Of a DNA stretch of 64,000 nucleotides, positions 22,589 to 31,497 are shown one piece after another. Both the position numbers and the translations under genes were made by a program. The notes below the pieces were generated by a model that worked only from the letters and a program-made list of their open reading frames with translations, was not told the origin of the DNA and did not search any database. Numbering within the stretch: position 1 is the stretch's first letter; each line of letters begins with the position of its first letter. The stretch comes from SG8-41 sp036397875 (GTDB lineage Bacteria; Pseudomonadota; Gammaproteobacteria; Burkholderiales; SG8-41): contig DASWIC010000048.1 of NCBI GenBank assembly GCA_036397875.1, positions 1 through 64,000 on the forward strand. The letters run 5' to 3'.

Positions 22589-23335
22589 ATGTTGGGAATC
22601 ATCGGCGGCAGCGGTCTGAGCCAGCTCGAAAGCCTGGCGGTGAAGCGGCGCCGGTCCGTGCGCACCCCCTATGGAAAGCCCTCCGGCGCACTCGCCTTCG
22701 GAACCCTCCACGGCCGAAACGTGGTGTTCCTGCCGCGTCACGGTCCCGCGCATACCATTCCCCCGCACGAAGTGAATTATTGCGCCAACATCTGGGCGCT
22801 TCATGCGCACGGCGTCAGGAACGTGGTGGCGGTAGCAGCGGTGGGCGGCATCCGCGCGGACCTCGGTCCGGGCGCGCTCGCCGTTCCCGATCAGATCATC
22901 GACTATACCCATGGCCGCCGCGCGACCTTCTTCAAGCGCGGGACCCGTCCGGTCACGCACATCGACTTCACGCGCCCTTATTGCGAATCGATGCGCCAGC
23001 GGCTTCTGAAGGCCGCGCACGCGGCGGGGGAAACGGTGGCTGCGGAAGGCACTTACGCCGCCACGCAGGGACCACGGCTCGAGACCGCGGCGGAAATCAG
23101 CCGCCTGGAGCGCGACGGAGCCCACTTCGTGGGCATGACCGGCATGCCGGAGGCCGCACTCGCGCGGGAAATCGGGCTCTGCTACGCGGTGATCGCGGTC
23201 GTTGTCAACCACGCGGCCGGACGCGGCGCGAGCGCGCGGGAAATCCGCCTCGAGGATTTCCACCGGGTGCTGGAAAAATCCATGAAGCGCGTGTGCGCGA
23301 TCCTCGAACAACTGGTGATGCTCGATGGCGATTAG
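22589..23335 (+). CDS. mtnP: S-methyl-5'-thioinosine (or thioadenosine) phosphorylase
   Basis: Trimeric purine nucleoside phosphorylase family protein of 248 residues. IIGGSGL at 4-10 binds phosphate, PRHG is near 50, and GTYAATQGPRLET and VGMTGMPEAALAREI are typical. Near the C-terminus it reads VVNHAAG where adenine-specific MTA phosphorylases have an Asp-containing base contact. This resembles Pseudomonas aeruginosa PA3004, an MTI phosphorylase, so a 6-oxopurine substrate is likely. The hpt gene just upstream would recycle the hypoxanthine released. The stop overlaps def by 11 bases. No Shine-Dalgarno is visible. Confidence 0.85.
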   Translation: MLGIIGGSGLSQLESLAVKRRRSVRTPYGKPSGALAFGTLHGRNVVFLPRHGPAHTIPPHEVNYCANIWALHAHGVRNVVAVAAVGGIRADLGPGALAVPDQIIDYTHGRRATFFKRGTRPVTHIDFTRPYCESMRQRLLKAAHAAGETVAAEGTYAATQGPRLETAAEISRLERDGAHFVGMTGMPEAALAREIGLCYAVIAVVVNHAAGRGASAREIRLEDFHRVLEKSMKRVCAILEQLVMLDGD

Positions 23336-23858
23336 GACCGTACTGCGCATGGGGGACCCGCGCCTGCTCGCACCGGCGCGGCCGGTGGAGCGCGTCGACA
23401 CGCCGGAGCTCCACGCGTTGATCGCGGATATGGACGACACCATGAAGGCGCTCAACGGGGCGGGACTGGCGGCGCCGCAAATCGGCGTGGGGCTGCAGGT
23501 GGCGATCTTCGGGGTGGAGTCGAATCCGCGCTATCCCGACGCCGATCCGGTCCCCTACACCGTGCTGATCAACCCCGTGCTGGTGCCGATCGGATCGGAA
23601 ATGGAGGAGGGGTGGGAGGGATGCCTGAGCGTTCCCGGCATGCGGGGGCTGGTCCCCCGCTACCGCAATCTGCGTTACCGGGGCCGCGACGCATACGGCC
23701 GCCCCATCGACCGCACGGTGACCGGTTTCCATGCCCGGGTCGTGCAGCACGAGTGCGACCACCTCGCGGGCATCCTTTATCCGATGCGCATTCGCGACCT
23801 GCGTAACTTCGGGTTCAACGAGGAATTGTTTCCCGGCCAGGACCTGCAGGACGAATGA
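23325..23858 (+). CDS. def: Peptide deformylase
   Basis: Removes the formyl group from nascent protein N-termini. 177 residues with all three motifs: GAGLAAPQIG (45-54), EGCLSVPG (98-105, metal ligand Cys100) and QHECDHLAG (141-149, ligands His142 and His146, catalytic Glu143). Overlaps the end of mtnP. It is not beside fmt, the usual partner, so a second def elsewhere in the genome is possible. Convergent with glnD across 113 bases filled by an inverted heptad repeat. Confidence 0.94.
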   Translation: MAIRTVLRMGDPRLLAPARPVERVDTPELHALIADMDDTMKALNGAGLAAPQIGVGLQVAIFGVESNPRYPDADPVPYTVLINPVLVPIGSEMEEGWEGCLSVPGMRGLVPRYRNLRYRGRDAYGRPIDRTVTGFHARVVQHECDHLAGILYPMRIRDLRNFGFNEELFPGQDLQDE

Positions 23859-23859
23859 A

Positions 23860-23969
23860 GTTTCCAGTTCCGAGTTGCGAGTTGGAAGCCCACATCGAGT
23901 GCGGTTACTCCTTGGCGGCAGTTGCCGCGCACGAAACAACTGGAAACTTGAAACTGGAAACTCAAAACT
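23860..23969 (+). repeat. Heptad-periodic inverted repeat, consensus GTTNNNA
   Basis: The left arm is GTTTCCA, GTTCCGA, GTTGCGA, GTTGGAA without gaps (23860-23887). The right arm is TGGAAAC, TTGAAAC, TGGAAAC, TCAAAAC (23941-23968), whose reverse complement again reads GTTNNNA four times. It fills the space between convergent def and glnD and starts one base after the def stop. Its place suggests a two-way transcript end, but there is no T-tract. Confidence 0.85.
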
Positions 23970-23971
23970 GC

Positions 23972-26572
23972 CTACGTCTGCAGCTGCTCGACCAGGTCGC
24001 TTTCCAGCCGCACCACGTTCTTCGCGTTTTTCAGCGCCGCGCCGGTGATGATGAAAACGTCCTCCGCGCGCGCGCCGAGCGTGTTGATCTTGGCGGTATG
24101 GAGATTGATGTCGTGGGCGGTCAGCACCCGGGCGATGCGCGAGAGCAGCCCGGGGCGGTCGCCCGCGATGATGGAGAGCACCGATGAGGTCCCTTTCTCG
24201 TCCGGCTGGATGTTGACCTCGGGCGAGATCGGAAAGTGCCGCAACTGGCGGGAAAGCCGCGGCTTGGTGAGCGGCGGCAGCGGCGCCTTCGTCCGCAAGC
24301 GCTCGGCGAGGTCGTGCTCGATCAACCCGATCACGTCGCGGTACTGCGGGCGGCGATTGTTCGGATCCTGCACCTGGAAGCTGTCCAGCGCGTAGCCGTG
24401 GCGCGTGGTGTAGATCTTCGCCTCGAAGATGTCGTAGCTGATGCGCTCGAAGAAGCTGCAGATGCGCGCGAACAGCTCCTTCTGGTCGGGCACGTAGATC
24501 ATGACCTGCAGGCCTTCGCCGGCCGGCGACAACCGCGCCTTGACCACCGGCTCCTGCGTCTGCACCCGGTAGTAGAGCAGCCGCGTGTGCCACGCGATTT
24601 CCTGGGGCTCGTGGCGCAGGAAATAGGTGTCCTCGAGCTGGGCCCACAGGTTCTGTTCGGCCGCCTCGGGAACCGCGTAGAGCCGCAGCTTGGCCCGGGC
24701 CTCGTCCTGGCGCGCCTGCAGGCTGCTCGCCAGCGAGAAGCGGTCTCCCGCGAGCAGGCGCTGCGTCCTCCAGAACAGGTCCTCGAGCAGTTTCGCCTTC
24801 CAGGCGTTCCATACCTTGGGGCTGGTGCCGCGAATATCGGCAACCGTGAGGAGATAGAGGGCGGAGAGATGGCGCTCGTTCCCGGCGCGCTGCGCGAAGG
24901 TCTGCACTACCGCCGGATCGGTGATGTCCCGCTTCTGGGCGGTCGACGACATCACCAGGTGGTTCTCGACCAGCCAGGCGACGAGCTCGACGTCCTCGCG
25001 CACGAGGCCGTGGTCACGGCAGAACTGCCGGGCGTCCACCGCGCCCAGCTCCGAGTGATTGCCTCCCCGCCCCTTGGCGATGTCGTGGAACAGGGCGGCC
25101 AGATAGAGCACCTCCGGCCGCTCGAAGTTGCTCATCAGCCGGCTGCACAGCGGAAATTCGTGCGCGAGCTCCGGTATCGAGAAACGCCGCACGTTGCGCA
25201 CTACGCGCAGGATGTGCTCGTCCACCGTATACACGTGGTAGAGGTCGTGCTGCATCTGGCCGACTATGCGTCCGAACGCGGGAAGGTAGCGGCCGAGCAC
25301 TCCGTACTGGTTCATGCGCCGCAACGCGCGCTCCACCCGCGTCGGGCTGCGCAGGAGCTGCAGAAACTGCTGGCGGTTGCGCGGGTCCTTGCGGAATGCC
25401 GGGTTGATCAACCGGCGCGCCCGCCACAGCGCACGCAGGGTGGGGGCGCTCACGCCCTTCAGCTCGGGATGCTGCTGCAGGAGCGCAAAGCTCTCCAGTA
25501 TCGCCGCCGGCTCGCGCTGGAACAGCCGTTCATCGCGCGCCGCCAGCAGCTCGTCGCGCGCGCCGAAGCGCCGGTTGATCGGGTGATAGTCCTTGTCGTG
25601 CGATGGCGTGATGCGCGCGTCCAGGTTCTGCAGCACGAACGTCGTGAGCTGCGCCACTGTCTGCGCGGTCCGGTAGTAGCGTTGCATCAGCTGCTCGCTG
25701 GCGAGCCGGTGCGGGCGGTCGTGCAGCCCGAACTCGCGCGCGAGCGCGGTCTGGAAATCGAACAAGAGGCGGTCCTCGCGCCGTCCCGCGAGGTAGTGCA
25801 GCCGGATGCGGAGCCACTGCAGGAACTGCTCGTTCTGATGGATTTCCCGCACCTCGGCGCGGGTGATCACGCCGCGGCGCGCGAGCTCGCCCCAGCTCTT
25901 GCCGATGCCGGCGGCGCGCGCGATCCAGAGCACGGTCTGGAGGTCGCGCAGGCCGCCCGCGCTTTCCTTGATGTTGGGCTCGAGATTGGTTTCGGCGTAG
26001 CGCATGTGCCGCTGCTGCTGCTCGAGCAGCTTTGCCTGCAGAAAAGCCGCGGGCTCGAGCGCATCGCGCACGCGCTTGGCAAATCGCGAAAACAGATCCC
26101 GTTTGCCCGCGAGCAGCCGCGCCTCGAGCAACGTGGTCTGCACGGTGACGTCCGCCGCGGCGAGCGCGATGCATTCGTCCATGGTGCGCACGCTGTGGCC
26201 GACCTCGATGCCGATGTCCCACAGGGTGCCGATCAGGTGCTCGATCTTGCGGGCGAGATCGGCGTCCGCCGGCCCCGACAGCAGGATCAGGAGATCGACG
26301 TCCGAGCAGGGGAAGAGCTGCGCGCGGCCGTATCCTCCCACCGCCGCCAGCGCGACCTCGCGCGGCATCGCGTGGCTCGACCAGACTTCCCTCAGCTGGC
26401 GGTCGACCAGCGCCGCCTGGCGGCGCAGCATGTCCTTCGGGAACTTGCGCGACGCGAGCTCCTGGCGCAACTGCGCGCGCGAGACGGCAAGCTTCTGCTT
26501 CCAGTGTCCGGCGCGGGCATGCGCCGGGACGGCTGGAGCGGCAATCGCCATTGCCGTTTGGGGTTCAGTCAT
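23972..26572 (-). CDS. glnD: [Protein-PII] uridylyltransferase / uridylyl-removing enzyme
   Basis: Nitrogen sensor that adds UMP to PII proteins when glutamine is low and removes it when high. 866 residues: nucleotidyltransferase domain with GGYGRAQLFPCSDVDLL near 84-100, an HD domain with ALFHDIAKGRGG near 490 (uridylyl removal), and two C-terminal ACT domains (VMIYVPDQKELFARI and SVLSIIAGDRPGLLSRI) that bind glutamine. Lies 4 bases after map on the same strand, a frequent pairing. Confidence 0.95.
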   Translation of the reverse strand: MTEPQTAMAIAAPAVPAHARAGHWKQKLAVSRAQLRQELASRKFPKDMLRRQAALVDRQLREVWSSHAMPREVALAAVGGYGRAQLFPCSDVDLLILLSGPADADLARKIEHLIGTLWDIGIEVGHSVRTMDECIALAAADVTVQTTLLEARLLAGKRDLFSRFAKRVRDALEPAAFLQAKLLEQQQRHMRYAETNLEPNIKESAGGLRDLQTVLWIARAAGIGKSWGELARRGVITRAEVREIHQNEQFLQWLRIRLHYLAGRREDRLLFDFQTALAREFGLHDRPHRLASEQLMQRYYRTAQTVAQLTTFVLQNLDARITPSHDKDYHPINRRFGARDELLAARDERLFQREPAAILESFALLQQHPELKGVSAPTLRALWRARRLINPAFRKDPRNRQQFLQLLRSPTRVERALRRMNQYGVLGRYLPAFGRIVGQMQHDLYHVYTVDEHILRVVRNVRRFSIPELAHEFPLCSRLMSNFERPEVLYLAALFHDIAKGRGGNHSELGAVDARQFCRDHGLVREDVELVAWLVENHLVMSSTAQKRDITDPAVVQTFAQRAGNERHLSALYLLTVADIRGTSPKVWNAWKAKLLEDLFWRTQRLLAGDRFSLASSLQARQDEARAKLRLYAVPEAAEQNLWAQLEDTYFLRHEPQEIAWHTRLLYYRVQTQEPVVKARLSPAGEGLQVMIYVPDQKELFARICSFFERISYDIFEAKIYTTRHGYALDSFQVQDPNNRRPQYRDVIGLIEHDLAERLRTKAPLPPLTKPRLSRQLRHFPISPEVNIQPDEKGTSSVLSIIAGDRPGLLSRIARVLTAHDINLHTAKINTLGARAEDVFIITGAALKNAKNVVRLESDLVEQLQT

Positions 26573-26576
26573 GGCC

Positions 26577-27377
26577 TCAAGCCTGGAGCGGGGTCCTCGA
26601 CGGCGTGCCGCCCGAAACTGTGAGCACCTCGTGGCCGGACTCGGTCACCAGCACCGTGTGTTCCCACTGCGCCGAGAGACTGTGGTCCTTGGTCACGACC
26701 GTCCAGCCGTCCGCAAGCTGCCGGATATCGGGCTTGCCGGCGTTGATCATGGGCTCGATGGTGAAGGTCATGCCGGGTTCCAGCCGCAGGCCGACGCCCG
26801 GCCTGCCGTAATGCAGGACCTGGGGCTCCTCGTGGAATTTCCGGCCGATCCCGTGCCCGCAGAATTCACGCACCACGCTGTATCCGTGGTCCTCCGCATG
26901 CCCCTGTATCGCGTGCCCGACGTCGCCGAGGTGCGCCCCGGGGCGCACCGAATCGATGCCCCGCCAGAGGCACTCGAAGGTCACTTCGCACAACCGGCGC
27001 GCCTGGATGGACGGGTGCCCGACGTAATACATCCTGCTGGTGTCGCCGTGGAAGCCGTCCTTGATGACGGTGATGTCGATATTGACGATGTCGCCTGTGC
27101 GCAGCTTCCGGTCCCCGGGCACGCCGTGACACACGACGTGGTTCACCGAGGTGCAGATCGACCGCGGGAACGGCCGGTATCCCGGCGGGGCGTAATTGAG
27201 GGGCGCGGGAATCGCCTGCTGCACCCCGGCGATGTAATCGTGGCAGAGCCGGTCGAGCTGGTCCGTGGTCGTGCCCGGCCTGACGTGGGGGGTGATGAAA
27301 TCGAGCACTTCGGCGGCGAGCCGCCCCGCGACCCGCATCTTGCCAATCTCGTCGGGGGTCTTGATGCTGACGGCCAT
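26577..27377 (-). CDS. map: Type I methionine aminopeptidase
   Basis: Removes the initiator methionine. 266 residues starting MAVSIKTPDEIGKMRVAGRL, the family's N-terminus. The frame is open 18 codons further upstream, but the inner ATG fits best. Metal-site regions seen include HGVPGDRKLRTGDIVNIDIT, GHGIGRKFHEEPQV and FTIEPMI. Divergent from rpsB, the classical arrangement. No strong Shine-Dalgarno. Confidence 0.95.
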   Translation of the reverse strand: MAVSIKTPDEIGKMRVAGRLAAEVLDFITPHVRPGTTTDQLDRLCHDYIAGVQQAIPAPLNYAPPGYRPFPRSICTSVNHVVCHGVPGDRKLRTGDIVNIDITVIKDGFHGDTSRMYYVGHPSIQARRLCEVTFECLWRGIDSVRPGAHLGDVGHAIQGHAEDHGYSVVREFCGHGIGRKFHEEPQVLHYGRPGVGLRLEPGMTFTIEPMINAGKPDIRQLADGWTVVTKDHSLSAQWEHTVLVTESGHEVLTVSGGTPSRTPLQA

Positions 27378-27484
27378 CGAGCTATGCTGCGCGCGGCAGG
27401 CAGCGCCGGCGGAAGGTACCTGGTTTTCCAAAGACAGCGGATTGTAGTCCAGAATCCGGCGCGCCGCACCGATTGCTGCTTCGC

Positions 27485-27514
27485 TTGAGGGCCGGGCATT
27501 TCCAGTGATAAAAT
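27485..27514 (+). promoter_or_regulatory. Promoter for the rpsB-tsf operon
   Basis: TTGAGG (27485-27490), an 18-base spacer and TAAAAT (27509-27514). Transcription would start near 27521, leaving a leader of about 127 bases before rpsB. In E. coli the rpsB leader is the target of S2 autoregulation, so the same may hold here. Confidence 0.6.
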
Positions 27515-27647
27515 CGCAAGTTAGCTGTGCCGGGGCGAGCGCGCACCGGATGGATTACACACGTCCGCAGTCGACAGTGAGGGTGGCCTTTCCAGCACGG
27601 GCCCCGCGGCGGATGGAGGCTCAACCCTTACCGGAGAAGATTGAAGC

Positions 27648-28391
27648 ATGTCGGTCACGATGCGTGAGATGCTCGAAGCGGGGGTCCACTTCGGGCACCA
27701 GACTCGCTACTGGAACCCGCGAATGGCGCCGTATATCTTCGGCCATCGCAACAAGATTCACATCGTCAACCTCGAGACGACGATGGAGAAGTACCTGGAG
27801 GCGCTGAGGTTCGTGCGGCGCCTCGCCACGAACAAGGGCACGGTGCTGTTCGTCGGCACGAAACGCCAGGCGCGTGACATCATCAAGGAAGAGGCCGTGC
27901 GCTGTGGCGCGCCCTTCGTCGATTACCGCTGGTTGGGCGGCATGCTGACCAATTACAAGACCGTCAAGCAGTCGATCAAACGGCTGAAGGACATCGAAGC
28001 CATGGCGCGGGACGGGACGCTCGACAAGCTTCCGAAAAAGGAAGCGCTGTATTACCAGCGCGAAATCGTGAAGCTTGACCGCAGCCTCGGCGGCATCAAG
28101 GACATGAACGGGCTGCCGGACGCGCTGTTCGTGATCGACGTCGGCTACCAGAAGGGCGCCGTCGCGGAAGCGAACAAGCTCGGGATCCCGGTCATCGGGG
28201 TGGTCGACACCAATCACTCGCCCGAGGGCGTCGCCTACGTGATCCCCGGCAATGACGACTCGAGCCGGGCGATTCGCCTCTACGTGCGCGGCGTTGCCGA
28301 CGCGGTGCTCGAGGGGCGTCAGGACAGCCTCAAGGAAATCGTCCGCGGCGGCGAAGAGTTCGTCGAGGTCGAAGAGACCGAGGAAGCATGA
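27648..28391 (+). CDS. rpsB: 30S ribosomal protein S2
   Basis: 247 residues beginning MSVTMREMLEAGVHFGHQTR, with RWLGGMLTNYKT and the late PVIGVVDTNHSP typical of S2. GGAGAAG lies 8 bases before the ATG. First gene of the rpsB-tsf-pyrH-frr run. A terminator-like hairpin separates it from tsf. Confidence 0.97.
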   Translation: MSVTMREMLEAGVHFGHQTRYWNPRMAPYIFGHRNKIHIVNLETTMEKYLEALRFVRRLATNKGTVLFVGTKRQARDIIKEEAVRCGAPFVDYRWLGGMLTNYKTVKQSIKRLKDIEAMARDGTLDKLPKKEALYYQREIVKLDRSLGGIKDMNGLPDALFVIDVGYQKGAVAEANKLGIPVIGVVDTNHSPEGVAYVIPGNDDSSRAIRLYVRGVADAVLEGRQDSLKEIVRGGEEFVEVEETEEA

Positions 28392-28413
28392 CGCGGAAAT
28401 GTGACGTCACGGC

Positions 28414-28436
28414 GGGGGCGCGAGCCCCCTTTTTTT
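28414..28436 (+). terminator. Intrinsic terminator / attenuator between rpsB and tsf
   Basis: GGGGGC, loop GCGA, GCCCCC, then seven T. The 6-bp GC stem with a GNRA tetraloop and the T-tract make a textbook intrinsic terminator. Because tsf follows 19 bases later with no evident promoter, it is probably partial and lowers EF-Ts relative to S2. Confidence 0.85.
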
Positions 28437-28454
28437 AGCCATCGGGAACGGGAA

Positions 28455-29321
28455 ATGGCGGAAATCACCGCGGGTATGGTCAAGGCGCTGCGCGAGAAGA
28501 CCGATGCGCCGATGATGGAGTGCAAGAAGGCATTGGCGGAAGCCGGCGGCGACATGGCCAAGGCCGAAGAAATCCTGCGCGTGAAGCTCGGCAACCGGGC
28601 GACCAAGGCGGCCGGGCGCGTCGCGGCCGAAGGCGTGGTCGCGGCCCATGTCACCGCCGATGGTCGGACCGGAGCCCTGGTCGAAGTCAACTGCGAGACG
28701 GACTTCGTCGCGAAGAACAGCGAGTTCGTTGCATTGGCCGCAGCGGTTGCGGAGGTCGTTGCATCGCGCAATCCGAGCGATGTCGAGGCGCTTGCGCAAC
28801 TTCCGCTCAAGGGCGAGACCGTGGAAGAGGCGCGCAAGGCGCTGGCGGGCAAGATAGGGGAAAACCTGGCGATCCGGCGTTTTACACGTATGCCGGCGAA
28901 AGGGAAGATTGCGGTCTACATACACGGCGGCGCGAGGATCGGTTCCATCGTGGACGTGATCGGCGGGGACGAGGCGCTCGCCAAGGATATCGCGATGCAC
29001 GTTGCGGCCAGCAAGCCCATCGCGGTGGCCGGAAGTGGCGTGCCGTCCGACCTGGTGGAAAAGGAACGGGCGATTGCCACCGCGAAAGCGGCGGAGTCGG
29101 GCAAGCCCGCGAACATCGTCGAGAAGATGGTGGAAGGATCCGTTCAGAAATTCCTCAAGGACGTGACGCTGCTCGGCCAGCCATTCGTCAAGAACGACAA
29201 GCAGACGGTGGAGCAGCTGCTGAAGTCTAAAGCCGCGTCGGTCTCGGGGTTCGCCTTTTACGTGGTGGGCGAAGGGATCGAGAAACGCCGGGACGACCTC
29301 GGGGCCGATCAGGCGCGGTAA
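28455..29321 (+). CDS. tsf: Elongation factor Ts
   Basis: Nucleotide exchange factor for EF-Tu. 288 residues beginning MAEITAGMVKALREKT, with TDAPMMECKKAL and the central VNCETDFVAKN that contacts EF-Tu. The reading frame begins upstream, but the ATG at 28455 matches the family and has a GGGAACGGGA purine stretch before it. pyrH follows after 42 bases. Confidence 0.97.
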   Translation: MAEITAGMVKALREKTDAPMMECKKALAEAGGDMAKAEEILRVKLGNRATKAAGRVAAEGVVAAHVTADGRTGALVEVNCETDFVAKNSEFVALAAAVAEVVASRNPSDVEALAQLPLKGETVEEARKALAGKIGENLAIRRFTRMPAKGKIAVYIHGGARIGSIVDVIGGDEALAKDIAMHVAASKPIAVAGSGVPSDLVEKERAIATAKAAESGKPANIVEKMVEGSVQKFLKDVTLLGQPFVKNDKQTVEQLLKSKAASVSGFAFYVVGEGIEKRRDDLGADQAR

Positions 29322-29363
29322 GTGAGAGCCCCCTCCACGCAGGCAGCGCCGCAAGAGGTCCTC

Positions 29364-30083
29364 ATGCCACAGACGCCTGCCTATAAGCGCATCCTCTTGA
29401 AGCTCAGCGGGGAAGCCTTGATGGGAGGCGACGCCTACGGCATCAATCGCGAGACCGTCGACCGGATCGTGGGCGAGGTCGCCGAGGTGGTGAATCTCGG
29501 CGTGGAGGTGGCGGTCGTCATCGGCGGCGGCAATATTTTTCGCGGGGTTGCCCCGGCGGCTTCCCACATGGACCGGGCAACCGCGGACTACATGGGAATG
29601 CTCGCGACGGTGATGAATGCGCTCGCGCTGCAGGACGCGATGCGGCGCGTGAGCCTCGTGAGCCGGGTCCAGTCCGCGCTCAATATCGAGCAGGTGGTCG
29701 AGCCCTACATACGGGGGAAGGCGATGCGCTACCTGGAGGAGGGCAAGGTGGTGATTTTCGCCGCGGGCACGGGCAATCCCTTCTTCACGACCGACACCGC
29801 GGCGGCGTTGCGCGGCATGGAGATGAACGTCGATCTCGTGCTGAAGGCAACGAAGGTCGACGGGGTCTATACCGACGATCCCAAGACCCACCGCGACGCG
29901 ATGCGCTACCAGCGCCTGACGTTCGACGAGGCCATCATCAAGAACCTCAAGGTGATGGACGCCACCGCACTGACGCTGTGCCGCGACCAGAAGCTGCTGA
30001 TCAACGTATTCAGCATTTTCAAGCCGGCGGCCTTGAAGCGCGTCGTGCTGGGCGAGGACGAGGGCACTTTCCTGCATAATTAG
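29364..30083 (+). CDS. pyrH: UMP kinase
   Basis: Phosphorylates UMP to UDP. 239 residues of the amino-acid kinase fold: KRILLKLSGEALMGG at the N-terminus, VIGGGNIFRG, and FFTTDTAAALRGMEM with LKATKVDGVYTDDP. The frame extends 14 codons upstream; the ATG at 29364 has AAGAGG before it and fits family length. frr follows after 26 bases. Confidence 0.96.
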   Translation: MPQTPAYKRILLKLSGEALMGGDAYGINRETVDRIVGEVAEVVNLGVEVAVVIGGGNIFRGVAPAASHMDRATADYMGMLATVMNALALQDAMRRVSLVSRVQSALNIEQVVEPYIRGKAMRYLEEGKVVIFAAGTGNPFFTTDTAAALRGMEMNVDLVLKATKVDGVYTDDPKTHRDAMRYQRLTFDEAIIKNLKVMDATALTLCRDQKLLINVFSIFKPAALKRVVLGEDEGTFLHN

Positions 30084-30109
30084 GCCAGGGCGCTCGAGGG
30101 AGGTGGATC

Positions 30110-30667
30110 ATGATTGCCGACATCAGGAAGTCCGCGGAACAGAAGATGCGGAAGACGGTGGAGGCACTGAAGACGGATCTGGCGAAGATTCGCACCGGCC
30201 GCGCCCACACCGGCCTGCTCGATCACATCATGGTGGACTACTACGGCACGCCGACCCCGATTCCCCAGGTGAGCAGCGTGGCTCTGATCGATGCAAGGAC
30301 GATTGCCGTCAGCCCGTGGGACAAGAAGATGGCGCCGGCGATCGAGAAGGCGATACGCGATTCCGATCTGGGGCTCAACCCGGCGGCGATGGGCGAGACG
30401 GTCAGGGTGCCGATGCCGGCGCTCACCGAGGAGCGCCGCAAGGATCTGGTCAAGGTAGTGCGCCACGAAGGCGAGAACGCCCGCGTCGCCGTGCGCAACG
30501 TGCGGCGCGACGCCATTCACCACCTGAAGGAGCTGCTCAAGCAGAAGAAGGTCGCCGAGGACGAGGAGCGCCGGGCGCAGGACGATATCCAGAAGCTCAC
30601 CGACCGCTCGATTGCCGACATCGACAAGCTGCTGCAGCAAAAAGAAACCGACCTGATGGCGGTGTAA
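30110..30667 (+). CDS. frr: Ribosome recycling factor
   Basis: Splits post-termination ribosomes with EF-G. 185 residues, the standard length, containing DLAKIRTGRAHTGLLDHI near 24-41, TVRVPMPALTEERRKDLVK and a C-terminal helix. A strong GGGAGGTG Shine-Dalgarno precedes the ATG. The stop TAA overlaps the uppS ATG by one base (TAATG). Confidence 0.97.
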   Translation: MIADIRKSAEQKMRKTVEALKTDLAKIRTGRAHTGLLDHIMVDYYGTPTPIPQVSSVALIDARTIAVSPWDKKMAPAIEKAIRDSDLGLNPAAMGETVRVPMPALTEERRKDLVKVVRHEGENARVAVRNVRRDAIHHLKELLKQKKVAEDEERRAQDDIQKLTDRSIADIDKLLQQKETDLMAV

Positions 30668-31464
30668 TGACGGCATACAGCAGTTCCACGCTCGCAGTCC
30701 CCGCCACGGGGCGCATACCGCGGCACGTCGCCGTCATCATGGATGGCAACGGAAGATGGGCAAAGCAGCGCTACCTGCCGCGGGTGACCGGTCACCGGCG
30801 CGGCGTCAAGGCGGTGCGCAGCATCGTACGCGCGTGCGCGGAGCGCGGCGTTGAGTTCCTCACCTTGTTCGCGTTCTCGAGCGAGAACTGGCGCCGCCCC
30901 CAGGAGGAAGTGACTTTTCTCATGCAGCTCTTCGTGATGGCGCTCGAGCAGGAGGTGGGAAAACTGCACGAGAACGGCGTCCGCTTCAAGGTGATCGGCG
31001 ATCTCGCCCGGTTCGAGCCCAAGCTGGTGCGGCTGATGCGGGAGGCGGAGGCCCTGACGGCCGAGAACCGGCGCCTGACGCTGACGGTCGCGGCCAACTA
31101 CGGCGGGCGCTGGGACGTGCTGCAGGCGGCCAACCGCATGCTGCGCGACCACCCGCATCTGGCCGCGGGCTTCAGCGAGAGCGATCTCGCACCGTATCTG
31201 GCGCTGCACTATGCCCCGGAACCCGATCTTTTCATCCGGACGGGCGGCGAGCAGCGCATCAGTAATTTCGTGTTGTGGCAGCTGGCGTATACCGAACTCT
31301 ACTTCACCGACACGCTGTGGCCGGACTTCGACGCCGCGGCCCTCGATCGCGCCATCATTTCCTACCAGCAGCGTGAGCGCCGTTTCGGGCGCACGAGCGA
31401 ACAGCTGCCCGCCGGCACCGGGCTGGCTGACTATCGCGTCGTCCATACCCGCTCCGGCGAGTGA
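30667..31464 (+). CDS. uppS: Undecaprenyl diphosphate synthase
   Basis: cis-prenyltransferase making the C55 lipid carrier for peptidoglycan and O-antigen. 265 residues with VAVIMDGNGRWAK near 21-33 (catalytic Asp26), FAFSSENWRRP and the late DLFIRTGGEQRISNFVLWQ. The frame is open upstream through frr; the ATG overlapping the frr stop is chosen by family alignment. cdsA follows after 33 bases. Confidence 0.95.
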   Translation: MTAYSSSTLAVPATGRIPRHVAVIMDGNGRWAKQRYLPRVTGHRRGVKAVRSIVRACAERGVEFLTLFAFSSENWRRPQEEVTFLMQLFVMALEQEVGKLHENGVRFKVIGDLARFEPKLVRLMREAEALTAENRRLTLTVAANYGGRWDVLQAANRMLRDHPHLAAGFSESDLAPYLALHYAPEPDLFIRTGGEQRISNFVLWQLAYTELYFTDTLWPDFDAAALDRAIISYQQRERRFGRTSEQLPAGTGLADYRVVHTRSGE

Positions 31465-31497
31465 CGGCGCCCGCGGCCGTCGCGGCGTCAGGTTCTC

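Noticed and set aside
24236..26623. A 795-codon plus-strand frame opposite glnD
   Set aside because: glnD has all domains in order; the opposite frame is a compositional shadow.
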